NCBI RefSeq assembly: GCF_049243985.1
Contig: NC_135386.1
Span: 16,894,202 to 16,958,201, forward strand
DNA length: 64,000 nt
Reading direction: 5' to 3'
Source of the DNA: Paroedura picta
Taxonomy: Eukaryota > Chordata > Lepidosauria > Squamata > Gekkonidae
Of this stretch, positions 1 to 36,780 are shown piece by piece. The notes under the pieces were generated by a model that was not told the origin of the DNA, did no database searches, and saw only the letters and a program-made list of their open reading frames with translations. A program made the position numbers and the translations under genes. Each line of letters starts with the position of its first letter. Position 1 is the stretch's first letter.

Positions 1-23630
<23,630 letters not shown>

Positions 23631-23707
23631 CTTTGAATTCTCAAAATGTGGAGGGCAAAGGCGACGAGCCCCCGCGTGTGCTTTGAAGTCCTGCGCCCAG
23701 GTATTTA
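23631..23707 (-). other. CHD2: CHD2 5'UTR part of the first coding exon
   Basis: A good acceptor, CTTTCTTTCAACTTTTGACAG read on the minus strand and ending at 23,708, would begin this exon 77 nt before the ATG. An upstream non-coding exon would then lie in the CpG island, but I could not place its donor. Confidence 0.5.
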
Positions 23708-23879
23708 CTGTCAAAAGTTGAAAGAAAGGTAAAGTCCCGCCGGGATGCCTTCGGATCGCACGACGACGAAAAAAGAAGAGAGTCCGGACGTTGCAATGGG
23801 ATTTGTTACAATAATGCAAAAGCACGGAGGGGGAGAAATTAAGATTGCAAAATTACATTTTTCTCCCCCTAATAATTTA

Positions 23880-24620
23880 AAAAAAAAATCAGCCCTGGGG
23901 AACGCGGTGCAAACTTTCCCGAAGTGGCCGGCGGAGCCGCTAGGCTCGCTCTTTCATGGCGTCATTCGGGATCGTGCAGATCGCTCGGCAGACCAGGCTC
24001 CGCAAAAGGGTCCCCGAAAATCCGTTTTTGGGGGGAAATGAAAAAAAAAAATCCAGGCGCCCACCGGTCTCCTCGCAGCCCCCGCGCCGGGCGAGTTCCG
24101 GTCAAGGAGGGACTCATCGGCTGCCAAAAGGACGGAGCGCGGCTGCTTCCCAAAACAATGAAAAAATAACAATCAGAAGGCGTCTTTTTCTTCTTTTCGC
24201 CCCAAAACAGAGGCGAGGGGCGCGCGGCGTCCCCAAAGGGGTCCGGCCGGAGGCGGAAGGGCAAGATCCGCGGGCGAAAAGCTCCCACTAGGCGAGCAGC
24301 GCACAAACATGGAGGTGCGCCATGGCTTCCAAGCTGGGGAAAAACAACGACCCGGGCAGGCGGGCGGAGGGGAAGGAGACCCCCGCGGGCTGCCTCTCCG
24401 CCACGATGCCCCCTCCGCGGGGCCGGGAGCCGCAGGAGCCCCCCGATCCTGCCCCAAAGTTGGGCAAAGTTGCGCCCAAGTGGCGGCGGCGGCCAGCGAG
24501 GAGAGGCGAGGCGAGGCAAGGGCGGCTCAGCGCGCTCTCCAAGGCACAGCCGCCATGGAGAGCTTCCTTCCCAGCTCTGAGCTCTGCCTTTGATTGACAC
24601 TCTCTCCATTTACCCCACAA
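23880..24620 (-). promoter_or_regulatory. CHD2: CpG island, probable CHD2 promoter
   Basis: A CpG- and GC-rich block just upstream of the CHD2 start, between AT-rich flanks. It contains CGGCGGCCAGCG-type sequence and GCCGCCATGG. I infer that it drives the CHD2 non-coding first exon; the exact start site is not visible. Confidence 0.65.
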
Positions 24621-25259
24621 CTCAGGTGATGTGCCATAGACCCACCCCTTCATTTCCACCCAAAAAAAAAGAAAAGCCACCACGGGAGAGAGGGAGCCTC
24701 CACCCTAAAGGCAAGGGGACCCCCCAAGCCTGGCCATCCATGGCCACCCCAGTCTGGCGAGGGGGCAGCTTAACCCCATCCCAGCCAAGAAAGGGGGAGG
24801 ATGGGCTTCTTTTGTTGTAAAAGGGGTGGCCTGGTCCTGTCCTTGACCTGGAAGGACTTCCTCTGTGGACAGGAAGTGGCGAGGCAGAGAGCCATTTTGA
24901 AGCCGTGGACGTCCAGGCTGGGCTGCCCCAGGTTACCCCGACAGGGCTCTGCAGGGGCAGCCGAGCCCACCACCCAAGGGTGGTTTCCGGGAAGGAAATG
25001 AGGACGGATCTTCTTTCTAGTAGCCGTTGAGGGGCAAGCGGCCGCGAGACCTGCCCTTTCGAAGCGCCATTGACGTGGAAAAAGAGAGGGCGGCTAGCCC
25101 TGCCAAGCTCCACGGCGCCTCCCTAGTGGCTCCACTTGGAAGCGGCCAATCGGGTAAGTGGAAATCCGATTCGTTGGTTACAGAAGTGGCTGCAAAACTG
25201 GATCCATCGTGGCGTCACGTCCGTTTTCTTAACATGGCAGATCTCAGATAGTCGATAAC
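24621..25259. other. Spacer between the CHD2 promoter and the CHASERR-like last exon
   Basis: About 640 bp with no gene or named repeat. It contains CCATTTT (AAAATGG on the minus strand) at 24,892 and a CRE-like TGACGTGG near 25,070. The short spacing agrees with the tandem CHASERR-CHD2 layout of mammals. Confidence 0.4.
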
Positions 25260-26994
25260 CAAGACTCCACGAGGGTTCACATTTTAGGTGCGTTCCATTT
25301 CCAACAGCGTTCTGAGCACCAATGATGGTGGATCAGTGACCCCTTCAGAACTTCAGTAGAGAAGTGTGCCCAGTAGCTCACCACTGAGCATGACCAATAC
25401 CTAGATATGAGGATGTCCACCATGACCCCTTGGCATTCTTATTGCGTCTGGAGTCCATTGTGTCCAAAGAGACACAGTACCTTCTAACCAAAGTTCTACC
25501 AGCACAAGCCATAACCTGTTGTGTTTCTCCACCTTCGGTCCAGCCCATATGCAATTTACACTACCCATTCTCAAAGGAACCAGTCAAGAGTTGCTTAGTT
25601 TGAGAATCACACACAGTGGCATCAAGCAACAGGTCACCCCTTGGGTATAGGCCCTAGATGTCCAAATTAGGGGCACCACAGTTGTTAGTGAAGAATCCCA
25701 GGTCCAACGCATTCCACTAGCCCAAGCTTTGGATACCTTGTCTAGACCCAAGTCACCATTTTAAACAATCAACAGAGGGACTTTGTTAAGAGTGAGCAGG
25801 TAGGTTAAGATTTATCTCAAAACCATGACCACACAAATCAATGAAAGCAACATCATTCAACAGCAACATGGCCTCTTGAGTAAACTTCTACTCCCCCCCC
25901 CCCAGTAATCCTCCACATCTCCATGCCAGGATTTAACTGGATCTCCTGTCCAAAAATGATGTATCCATCAACCTACATTGGTTGGCCAAGGAGCTGCATG
26001 GCATTTCAGAGATGAAATGGCAAAACGCAACTCAAGGAAATACCTACAATTCTTTAATCATTTATATCGGCAGAAGGAGGCAAAAGATCAACCTCATCAT
26101 TTTAACCAGTAACATGTACATCAGTACAAAAAGACCATGGATGTCTTGAACATTTGTACAAAAGCAACCCATTCAATACCTTGGTAGGTATGAACCAAGT
26201 TACCAGGCCCAAATTATTTCATGGGAAAATGTTCACAGAAGGAGCACCATGAAACAGTAAGGAAGTCAGTCTAATTCAAAGGAATGTTGAAAGGAATGGG
26301 TTCCATTTGAAGGTTAGGTGAATATCCAGCAAACTGGAGCCCATCAATAGAAGACTCGAAAACACAAGGTGTTATGAGGTGTTATTTCCACTGAGGAAAT
26401 TTAACCTGTACCATTCTGAGGTCGCTGCAGAGGTTTGGAAGTATTTTGTCTTCACAGCGACCACCATTTTAAGTCAGCCAGAGATGTGACCAGACACACA
26501 AACTCTGGTAACTGACCAGACAGCACACAAAACAAAATCCCAACCAAGTATATAAATAGTCCGCAAACATTTCTCCTGTCAAAACCATCAACAGTAGGTA
26601 TTGAAACATTAATAATCATTCAGCCTGAAAGATGACAAATGAGAATAAAAATGTTTTTTAAAAAATCCTTTTATTTAAATCATTTGAGATTGAATTGCAT
26701 TTCTGCCAACAGACAGGGCCCAAAACATGTTCGGGCCCCCCCCCCCCAAATATGTTGTATTAATACAAGACTCAAAACATTAACTAAAAAAAAACATTTG
26801 TGAGATGGCTGTAAGGCCCAGTCTTCTTTTTGGTTTAGCAAACAGCCGTAGTCCATTCTAAAGAGCCCCCTGTCTCGGATGGATATGCTCAGCAACCATG
26901 TATTAGTTCATTTTCTCAACCTCTCAATCAGGGGAGCTGCCATCTTGATTTGGAACTCGTAGTCTCCCTTTGAGATTCTTCCTTTGTCTGGACT
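25260..26994 (-). ncRNA. CHASERR: Putative CHASERR last exon, ATGG-rich
   Basis: The acceptor TTTTTTTATCAAG|AGTCC sits at 26,995. Below it the minus strand holds five AARATGR heptamers (at 26,940, 26,908, 26,464, 26,097 and 25,756) and many other ATGG copies. A canonical AATAAA lies at 26,670-26,675 and weaker variants at 26,053 and 25,810, so the 3' end could be near 26,650 or further down. The first 87 nt form an open frame ending in TGA at 26,908-26,910. Confidence 0.45.
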
Positions 26995-27887
26995 CTTGAT
27001 AAAAAAATTAAAAGAAATATACTGTTGGAATACATGTGATTTTTAGCCTTGAACCAAGCAGCCAATACCGAGTTGCCACATCGAAGCAAATTGTTTTAAA
27101 AGAATACAGCAATCTCAAAATTAGATGGGTCAAAACTGGTATAATTCATGGCCAAGTCATTAACCATCTTTTCAGAATCACTATGGTGCATATGGAGGAT
27201 ATCATGCCTTTTAATATAAAAATTCTACTTTGAATCGCCACTGAAGACAAAGGAAAAGGTGAGCTTTAGCCACAACTTTTAAAACCACAATTTACAGCTA
27301 AATTGGAATTAACCAACTAGGGCCAGGTCTTTTCAATATCTGCATAGGAAGAAACTCTGAAGTTGAACTCTTAATGAAATTGGTAGACACATTTCAATAA
27401 TTTCCTTGAAATTATTTCAAAACAGATCACGAAAGCACTAACTAGATAAGGTAAATAAATTAATTCATCACTATACAAATGCCTAAAGGGCAATTACAGA
27501 CCAGTCTAGGAAAACTCCAGAACACATTACTTTATCCCTAACCATAGATACAAAAGTAGTACATGTAATCCAAGTGGGAATTTCAAAGAATGCCAAAACA
27601 CCCTCTCAACTACCAGCAAAGGGACCCCAAGGGATTCTGAGGACAGGTCTTGCTCAGATTTGGCAGAAGTGGGACTGTTCATATATGGATGAAATTTGTT
27701 TCAGTCTGATTTCTGGTCATCTAAATCTTTTAATGAATCTCTTTGTTCTATTTTGATTCCTGTTAACGTAGAATGCAGTGGCAGAACAGGAGATACTCTG
27801 CATGCAGTAGGGAATCCATAGGGAAAGCCAGTTAAACCTTAAAAGTTGCCTGTACTTCGGCATCCTTTCCAAAGCATTCCTCATTAC

Positions 27888-27933
27888 CTGAGTGCTGCCG
27901 TCACTCAGCTTCAATTCCATGTGGACCTTCAGC
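27888..27933 (-). ncRNA. Candidate CHASERR-like internal exon
   Basis: The acceptor is GTTGCCTTAG|GCTGAAG, with an alternative 9 nt earlier at AAACAG. The donor is ACTCAG|GTAATG. It reads openly as (R)LKVHMELKLSDGSTQ. Both splice sites are only moderate, so this is weaker than the exons at 36,710 and 32,983. Confidence 0.3.
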
Positions 27934-29837
27934 CTAAGGCAACTGTTTGCTTTAGTCAAAATCTGTTTTTTCCAGCCCTTCTGACACCAGTCCCTTCTTT
28001 CCTACATAGCCCTTTACAGAACCTATCCACTTGAATGGATGAGCCAACCATTTTAAACAGCCAAGGCACAGCCAAATATGGCTCTTGGTGGATGAAATCA
28101 AGAAGATTTGGAAGATGCTTATTAAGTGCTTATGCTATCATATCCCATGGCACTGTATGGCCAAGCGTAACGCTAATTCTCCACTGGTTTATGAAATCAG
28201 ATCAGCACAGACTCTTCTCCCAAGGTCACAAAACAGGTTAATTAACCCATAAACAATGAAAAAGATCTGGAAAGGTCAAGAAGTGACTGCCACATGCAAA
28301 CCCTGCTGTGAGTGAACCTATTATCACCAACTTGAGGTTTTGAAATGTACTCATTGGACTCATTGAAATGAGCAATGTCTGGGATAGGGCAATCCATGTG
28401 TACACTTAAAAACAATCAACTAAATGTTTATGCGCTTACATGTTTGTAAGCACATATTTGTAGCTCACCCTTCTCGCTGAGACTCAAGGTGGATTACTGA
28501 ACATAAAACAGTGCCATCGATCCTTGAGAGTTTATTTAGAAAGCATTTTGCCATTTACCCACTATGGCAACAGGTTGAGGCATCAAGAAACCAGGCCACA
28601 GCCAGACTGCTAACATGAAGCCATAAGCAAGAATTAAGCCATCAGGCTTAAGGGCAAGGGTGGATGATGTCTATGGATGGCTCAGCTCATAAGAATGGTA
28701 TCTACAGATTATATCCTTATATTGTTAACTATCTAGTCTCTATATTTAGTTATTGTGTCTTCTTGCACAACGATTTTAAGCTCTTTTCTCCTAGGATCCT
28801 TGAAGAGACCGACTCAAATCTCCATCTCCATGTAACGAAGGAGCTTTTAAATGTTTCCATATTATTTCAAAGCAGTCATTTCACTAACAGGAAGACATAA
28901 CTTTAGCCAATAATCATCATGCCGTGATTCGGTCCAGTAATTGGACATCTAGCAGAATGAACTTGACTTGACTGGTGGTTCCCATGGCTGGTCAAGAAAA
29001 ACTGATGAAAAACTATTGACTTGAAAGGCTACCCAAATATTTTTTTGAAATTCACTTTTGAAAGACAGCTCACTAACTGGCAACTCCAAGAACAGCAATT
29101 CAAGTGGTTTCGTTCAAAAAACCACACTAAACAAATCTAAATTTATGTTGTTGCAATCAACAACCAAACATCAGGCTGGTTATAGAACCTAACCTATTTA
29201 ACTGATACTTTGTTCTGATCTACTGATGGGTCCTTATATCGTCTTCTAAAGCAAAACAAAACAAAACAAAATCCCCTACAAAAAACAGTTTTCCCCAACT
29301 TCTTGCTTGAAGTACAGCAAAGTGGGCAAGGTCAGAAGCCTACACTCAAAACCAGAACCGTTGAATTTAAGATTCCTGCATAAATACAATGAAGCAATGA
29401 ACATATGGCTTCACTTTGCAGGAAAAAGAAAAAGGAGCAAGCAGACAGCCGTGAGTTCCCCAACATGGAACAATCCAAAGAAATTCTAAAGAAAAACATG
29501 TAGCGTATAATATAGAAGATCTTTAGAAACAAATGAAGGCTCTTTTAAGAGACCTTGCTGTGGCTCAATTAGTTCAATTACAAAAATTAGAGGTTAAGTA
29601 CTTCAGAGCCTCTCTAAGAGACCTTTGTTCCCTTATCCCCATGAGTTGTGCTTAAGTAAAGAGAAGAGGGCAGCTCTGGTTTTGAATGCAACATCAGCTC
29701 CCTGAGAAGGGAAGCTACTTTCAGAAATAGATGGGGACTCAGTTTTTATATATTTGTCCCACGTATATTCAGGACCCTTCTCACAAAAGAATGCTGACTA
29801 GAGAAAAGTTCTTCAACCAAGGTCCCTTTGCTCTGCC

Positions 29838-29960
29838 AGGGGTCCCCAAACCTTTTGAGCCTGTGGGGGAACCTTTGGAACAGAGTGACAACATGGCTGC
29901 AGCCAGAGCCAAGCACACACCTCAAGGAAAGTGTAGAGGAAGAAGAGGGGTAATTTAAAC
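29838..29960 (+). mobile_element. hAT-like element, CAGGGGTCCCCAAAC end
   Basis: Begins CAGGGGTCCCCAAACCTTTT followed by GAGCCTGTGGGGGAACCTTT and ATGGCTGCAGCCAGAGCC. A reversed copy lies at 33,790 and a relative at 48,170. The right end is not clear. Confidence 0.6.
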
Positions 29961-30896
29961 AGTACACTGGGATAGGCGGAGAGATAGAATAAGAACAGTC
30001 CTGTGGTGGCAGCTGCATTTTAACTGATTAGCTGAATAAAGCCACAGGTGATCACAGAATTTCGGGACACTATCTGGCATAGTGAGTTTTTCACATCTGG
30101 CTACACCTCAAACCCCAGCTCTGTGATTCCTAGGAGATGGCTGGCGGTCCTAAGCTGTAAGTGGCTTGATTAGCACCTTTCAAAAAGTTGGCAATTTTCT
30201 TTGAGGAAAATTCAAGGTTCGGTTTCAATGCCTGCCCTTGGTACCAACGCCACTGTAATTAATATGACATATTATAAAAGCTGCTGTCGGACCAAGTTAA
30301 ATAGGGAACACAAGCACATAGGCGAAGGCTGAGCACACGTGTAGAGTCCCAAGAAGAAAGGCATATAGACTGTTTTTTGTGATGGTTAGAAGGAGGACGA
30401 TCCACGAACCGACCAAGGAACAGTTAAAAGGGCGAGCGCAAGCGATAAAGCCTCGTCAAGCAGGACTCTGAAGAGGTGGCATATAAGTATTCTAAGCAAA
30501 TAAAGGGATAGGATGACTTAAGAGCCGTGCTCTTAAATTCTATTGTAGGAAATCCTGCATATCTTTAAAAAGCCGAGGTTTTCTCAGTTACCTACAGATT
30601 TTCTCTTGCAGATAGCTCTCTAGATTTAACCCTATTGGTCACAGAAAAACATAAGGCATGTTCTGTGACATACTTTTAATTAATGTAAGCAGTTAGGAGA
30701 TCCCATAGGCCTGGCCAGTGCTCCGTGTGAGCCACCCTTATAATATGTCCTAGAGTCCACAGGAGCTCAGCAGACACAATGTGTAAAGGATGTTTGAAGC
30801 CTGCTGGTCTAGAAAGAAAATTACTGGAACATGATATTCTTATTTCATAGCAACCAGAACTGGATAGAACGTTCAGAGGGGAACAATATTAGAATG

Positions 30897-31010
30897 GTGC
30901 AGCAAGAACAACAACAAGGAGTCTTGTGGCACCTTAACTGAAAGATTTTATTGTGACACAATAAATGAGTTATTTTTGTGGTCACGGGATTCCTTCTTCT
31001 CTGGATCAAG
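30897..31010 (+). repeat. GTCTTGTGGCACCTTA-type SINE relic
   Basis: Contains GGAGTCTTGTGGCACCTTAA followed by AAAGATTTTATTGTGACACA. It is an old copy of the LINE-tailed SINE family seen elsewhere in the window. Confidence 0.5.
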
Positions 31011-32982
31011 GTCACAGGTCTATGTCCACTTTGGTAACAGAAAGGGCCTTTATGACGAAATGTAAGAGCATTCAAATCAGAAAGCGTTTTACACTTTGAA
31101 CTTGCAACTTTTGTTGAGCAACTCTACTGCGCTGACATCAATGGATCATCATTAAAATAAACATTAAATAAACACATTTAAGACAGTAATATGCTTAATA
31201 CAGGCATTGTCCTCGTAATCCCCCAAAAGTTATAGATTTCGGGTCTATAATGCATGGAGGGAAGGGAGAACTTTAATAAATGCCTTGCCATGCAGAGCAA
31301 GCTTAGAAAGATATAAAGCCTGCATGCTGCAATTAAGCCAGAGACCATCAAGAGCTTCTGTGCAGAAGCTAACTTAAAAATTACTCCAGTTAGCGAGTTG
31401 TCTGTTCAATCTGTGCAACTCCAAGGAGCCTAGGAACAGTCATCTACATATGGACTTGGGGCAATTATGAGTCTGCTAGGCTTCTTCTTGGAGTGATCCA
31501 CTTCATTTGGGGAAAAAAATGCTTCACCACAGCTCTAGATGTGTGTAGCAGTGTACCTTCAAAAATTGGAAAACTCTTACATCCTAGAACAGTAGTACCT
31601 TTGTAAAATTACAAACTTTAGACAAGACAAAAGGAAAAAGGAAGCAGTGCATGAACTTTGTATAAACGTCAATACCTTTCTATTTACCACATCACCAATT
31701 TTTTAAGAGTGACTTTGGTATACCAGTCGCCATGAAATGGTTACTTACAAATGGTACAAAAAGTACTCTAGACTTTTTAAAAGAGATTGTACTTTGAGAA
31801 CTCTGGACTCCATACATCTCAAGAAACTGTTAATACAGAGCTTGACAGATCCCATAAGGCAAGTCTCCATGGCACCTAGAAATGTTACTGTCTTACATAG
31901 TATTCTCAATCATGAGTACATTGTAGCATGTCTCAGTAATTCTCAGTAGAATTACACAGGGTTGAATCCCATCCTTTTTCCAATGGTGGTCAAAGGGAGG
32001 AAGATGCCCCCCTTGGCCACTAAGAAGGCTATTTGGGACCAGAGGACCCATACAGACAAAAACCATGTAAAATGGGGCCTGTAATAGCATGAGGAATTGG
32101 CCAAGATCAAGCAAAAAAGCTGGATGGATTCAACCCAAACTTACTTGCCATTTCACGGCAGAACATTCTGGCGTATGACAGAAATAAGTATACAAAGTTC
32201 TTGTCCGTGATCATTTCTACACAAACTTAACTTATACTGTTCAGTGGTGGTAGCTGGTAGCTCTTTGTGGTGATGATGACCATGATTCCCCATCTATTTA
32301 TGCAATGCAAAACTTCAGTGAAGAAGTTAGCATCTGTTTTATATGGCAGAAATAATTAGAAAATGTAGCCATTGCAACCCTGCTTCCTAAACGAGCTTGA
32401 CTCTGGGCCTGGCTTTTCAATCCAAAGAACATTTATGGAGGCTTGCTTCCTCTTCCATGAGCTATTTGGCTGATTGATGGTGTTAATTAATTTAGCTATT
32501 CAAATAGTTTTGGACAGACTTCTGATCATCAACAGCTTCAGCGTGCCTCTTAAGTAGGACGTGGATGACAACCTGGGTGTTAAATTAATGCATACCTGAA
32601 CTGCTACAAATCCCTTGGGTTTATACACATCAGCAGAAGCAAGTAATCCAAGCTGCTTCCAGGCTGCAGGTGCGAGAAATCACATGTATGAATGGCTCCC
32701 CAAACTAAACTTTCCAACACACATGAAACAAGAGGAAGACCTGGTCAGAAGTAGTCAGACATGTGATTTTCCTAACTGCAGCCTGGAGTACTTCAACCCA
32801 AGTAAAGCTCTGCCATTTAATTCCATTGAAATTTATCCTGAATGAATGGCTCACTGCAAATATTTTAATTGGGTCGGCATCATCGTTGACTTTTTGGAAA
32901 CTTGTTCAATGAAAAAATGCCTCAATGCACATTTATGGATACACACAAGTCACGTGCAAACAGACTTAAGACAGCAACTTAC

Positions 32983-33034
32983 CATTGCTTCAGCCAGCCT
33001 CAGGTATTTCATACATTCGGTCCATCGATGTTAT
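32983..33034 (-). ncRNA. Candidate CHASERR-like internal exon (52 nt)
   Basis: The acceptor ACTTTTCCTGCAG|ATAAC and the donor GCAATG|GTAAGT are both close to consensus and lie 52 nt apart. The exon holds two ATGG motifs (CGATGGACC, and AATGG across the donor). In the frame left by the 36,710 exon it would introduce an immediate TAA, so it fits a non-coding or alternative exon. Confidence 0.45.
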
Positions 33035-33789
33035 CTGCAGGAAAAGTTTCATATGCTATTCAATGAGTCAGCTTAAATTCCACCAATTTAAATCCCACCA
33101 TTGTTTACTCAAACTGTTTTCAACAATCTCGATTTCGTTACATTCAAGACTGCAGCCTAAATTTGATATAACATTGTCATCCGCATGATGATCCAAGTGG
33201 AAAACATAATCCAAGATTCTCTGACACTACCAGTTAATAACTGGATGGGCGTGGTAATCTAAGACTTGGAACTTTAACTTCTATTATAAATGTCCTTATC
33301 TAACATGAAAATGTTTCAAGCCCTCATTTTTCTGGAAGCAAATCATTAGACCCATGACCACTCTATTGGTGCATCATTAGACTGCTTAGACCAAAGGGCC
33401 CTCATAGCTTTACTGCTTCCATTTTTAATCACCCCTTCTTAAAAACCAATCTGCTTTGTATGGGAAAGTACAACCGTAGGTACTTGATGATGTAGAGCTA
33501 AAAGAGCCCATAAAAAGTGTACTTCAGAGAACCTGATCAGATGTTAACTTGTACAGGCTTGTCCTGCAATTCCTCCTCCAGGAATAAAAGGTAAACTCTA
33601 TTTAACTCAATTCCTAAACCAAGGTGTCCCCCCCCCAAAAAAAAAATTATGCATGGGCAACACTGCAGTCACCAACCAACTGCTCTTGTAAGTGAGCAGG
33701 GCCTAGGTACATCTTTTGCCCAACGTTTCTAGTTGGCTATTGGACTGGCTGTGTTGATTTTACAAATGCCGATTTGGCAGTGGCAGCTA

Positions 33790-33944
33790 TCACAAGGATC
33801 TTCGTTTTGTGCCTGAAGCAAAGTTGGGGGTATCATTTTGTGGCTGGCTCCATCTCCTGTAGCACCCATTCTGTGGCTACACCCTCCACACCATGCCAGA
33901 ATCCCAAAGGTGCTCACAGGCTCGAAAAGGATGGGGACCCCTGT
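33790..33944 (-). mobile_element. hAT-like element, reverse copy
   Basis: On the plus strand it ends GGATGGGGACCCCTG, preceded by GCTCACAGGCTCGAAAAG and CCATTCTGTGGCTACACC. It matches the 29,838 element in reverse. Confidence 0.6.
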
Positions 33945-35317
33945 CCTAAATAGTATATTGCATAAAAAGGAATCATTAGCTACCCCTACACAATCACCCG
34001 ACAGACTAATCATTTGAACCAAATTCAACTGCAGATTAGGAAACTAGTAACAAATCTTATTTATGATTTTAAGTATATAGGTCCCTGCCTCATTTTTGTT
34101 TTAATGTGAGTCCTATTAAGCATCATTATCTGATAATATTATTATTTTAGGTAGATACATATATACTGGATATGCTCAACCAATGACTGAGCCAGTGTCA
34201 TCTGTGTCCAATATACTGCAGTATTGTTAAGACCCAAATTTCTTTACCCGCATGCAACGCTCAAAGCGATGCACACACTAGCACATCTATTACTTCTGGA
34301 GTCTATATGCTGCCAAGAGTCAGCTAATGTATAATTCAGGAGCACGCCAAAATCAACACGCAGCTTGCTGCATGGATGGGATTCCATTGCAATCCACATT
34401 CAAATATGAGGCACGCCTATGCCAGAGCATGCTGCTCCTGAAGAATGTTCAGGAAGGAATTCTCATGGGACTTATGGTCAGGACACAACGCGGCAACTTT
34501 AGTTGACAAATTAACGGGATCGTATTTAGAACTCGAATATTTTACTTTTCAAAAGTAGAACCTGAACTAATGAACGAAAAGACCAGAAGAGTGTTGCTTG
34601 GAATACATTTTAATATGATCTTTTCAACCTTGCTATGTGGCTCATCTCTTTGATAAATGGCCAAATAGATCCTGAAAGCAGAATTTTTTCCAAAAGGGAG
34701 GCTACAGACACTAGGATTTTATTGTTACCATTCTGGAGAAGGTAGTATATTGAAAAAGGTACCAATACCACATGCCTGGGTAAATTAAGGTATTTTATGC
34801 AGAACTAAAACTCAAATGTTGTGGATTCCAAATAAATTATCAGAAGTCCCACAGACATAAGCATGTTTGATTTCATAAACTAATAATTCGTTCTTCACCA
34901 ATATTCCTGGATGCTATTTAACTGCTGAATTACACAAAAAAGCAGTTTACACTATGGCCAAGTTCCTAAATCCATGTGCTTTTCAAGGCTATCTCAGGTA
35001 CTGTGGGAATCTTCTAGAATCTTATAAAAGGATTTGTTCAAGCACTGAAGTTATCTGCAATTTCCATGACTCCAACTGAGCCGAAACCAATTCATCTAGT
35101 CTTGTACTTCTTTCCTGCATTTTAACCATGTACTCTCCTAAAATCTACTAGAATACTCACTAGAAACAGTGCATGAAATTTTAAAAAACAGAATGGTTTA
35201 ACCATTTTAAAGCAAGGAAAAAGATATGCAATTCCCACCTTAATAGCAGAAGCACTTCCCTTAATTTTGCAAGAGTACCAGTCATGTCATAAACTTAAAT
35301 TAACCAGGAAGTAAGAC

Positions 35318-35530
35318 CAACAGTGCAATCCTATGAAGAATTACATCCCTTTCAAAGCCGATAGGTGTAATTCACCATAAGATTTCAGTGAATTCAAAGA
35401 CAGATCAACGTGGGCAGCCTTGTTATTCTGTCTATGGCAATAGAAAAGAGCAAGAGTCCAACAGCCCCTGAAACTCTACCGTAATTCTGGCAGGTTACAC
35501 ACTTCCGTAAGTCTTTGCTCACTTCCTCAG
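35318..35530. repeat. Old dispersed repeat (CAGTGCAATCCTATG type)
   Basis: Contains ACAGTGCAATCCTATGAAGA followed by a degraded SINE-like body with CAAGAGTCCAACAGCCCC. It is strongly diverged. Confidence 0.4.
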
Positions 35531-36709
35531 ATACCATCCTACTATCTGAAGACAAGAGTAGTGACTCATGCAAATTCCTACCATGCCATATATTATGTTA
35601 GTCTTTAAGGTTTTACTGAACATGAAGATTTACTTCTGAATAAATATACTAGTCATGATCTACCAATGGGTCTTAATTCTTAGCCTTTGGTAAATGGTGA
35701 CTTTCACTGGCTTCATATATTTAACAGGTTAAAAGATTGTCATATCATTTACTTAACAATGCTGCAAGTTAGATGAAATCTCTCAAGCATTCATTCATTC
35801 ATAAAAGATGTGTTGTATGTTGACAACAGTTTTTGACACCAGTGAATAGTAAATATACTTTACTTGCATTGTGGCAATGTTTATTAAAACCCGGTGCTGG
35901 TAAATTCTAACATACTAATGGCAAAGTGATTTCTGTGAAAAGAAACACTGCTGTTTGCTAAAGGTTCAATCAAACGCTGGTGGTTTTCACCAAGTTGCTG
36001 AATTGTAAACAGGTTTGTTGACTTTGAATCCAGTTAAGACTTGAAATCCAAATTATGCATTCACTGTGTGCACACCCATTCCATTTAAGATACTCCTACT
36101 GTGTAACATATTCAAACTCTTCAATTACAGTCTTGAATTAGGCAAGAAAGAATATCGTCACGACAACAAAAGAGAACATCTGGATGATCTTCCAGTGTAT
36201 ATATGTAACTGGTAATGCAAACAGAAAAAAATTCTGAAGGTGCCCATCACAGATCTAGGACAGCACAATGTTTTAGAATAAGAGGTATAAACTGGGAGTA
36301 TCTTTGTAACATCTCAGTTCAAACTGGAACGCTGAGGTGAACTTGGACTTAGTAAAGTCCCTGTCACTCAGCTCCAGACTCCCACATTCACCCTTCCTTA
36401 AAGCCCCTGGGTATAGAGTACTGAGTTAATCTAGAAAGGTCCAATAGGCACAAATGCTGGACATTAAACATTACTTTTTGTTCACTTAGTTTTAGTTCTA
36501 ATGCTAAAAATGAATACTGGCACACCCCTACTTAATCACTTTAAAGCAATACATCAAATCAAAGGCTGGCAAAGTGTTAGGATTAATACGCCAGGACCTC
36601 TGCAATTATAAATAGAAAGTAAGATTCTATTAAAAGCTTATGGGCTGTGACGAAGGGGACAGTCACAGCATCTGTGGTATCCGAGGAGTTGAGCAGAAGT
36701 AAAACGTAC

Positions 36710-36780
36710 CTGAAACAATTCACAGGATTCTGCATTTCCTCTTCCAGCGCTATATGGAACCTCCAGTTAGCAGAATCAAT
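36710..36780 (-). ncRNA. Candidate CHASERR-like exon 2 (71 nt)
   Basis: The acceptor TGTTTTCTTTTTAAAG|ATTGA has a good pyrimidine tract and the donor TTTCAG|GTACGT is strong. The exon is open in the frame continued from the first exon, reading IDSANWRFHIALEEEMQNPV then NCF. This is the best-supported internal exon of the upstream transcript. Confidence 0.5.

Noticed and set aside
24173-24609. Long overlapping open frames on both strands in the CHD2 CpG island
   Set aside because: GC-rich sequence lacks stops by chance. No frame shows a known domain, and they overlap each other on opposite strands.
27888-36710. Possible COMM-domain reading (WRFHIAL ... LKLSDGS) across two candidate exons
   Set aside because: The pattern loosely recalls COMM domains, but the characteristic C-terminal part is not found and the exon joining is itself unproven. 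I do not claim the family.
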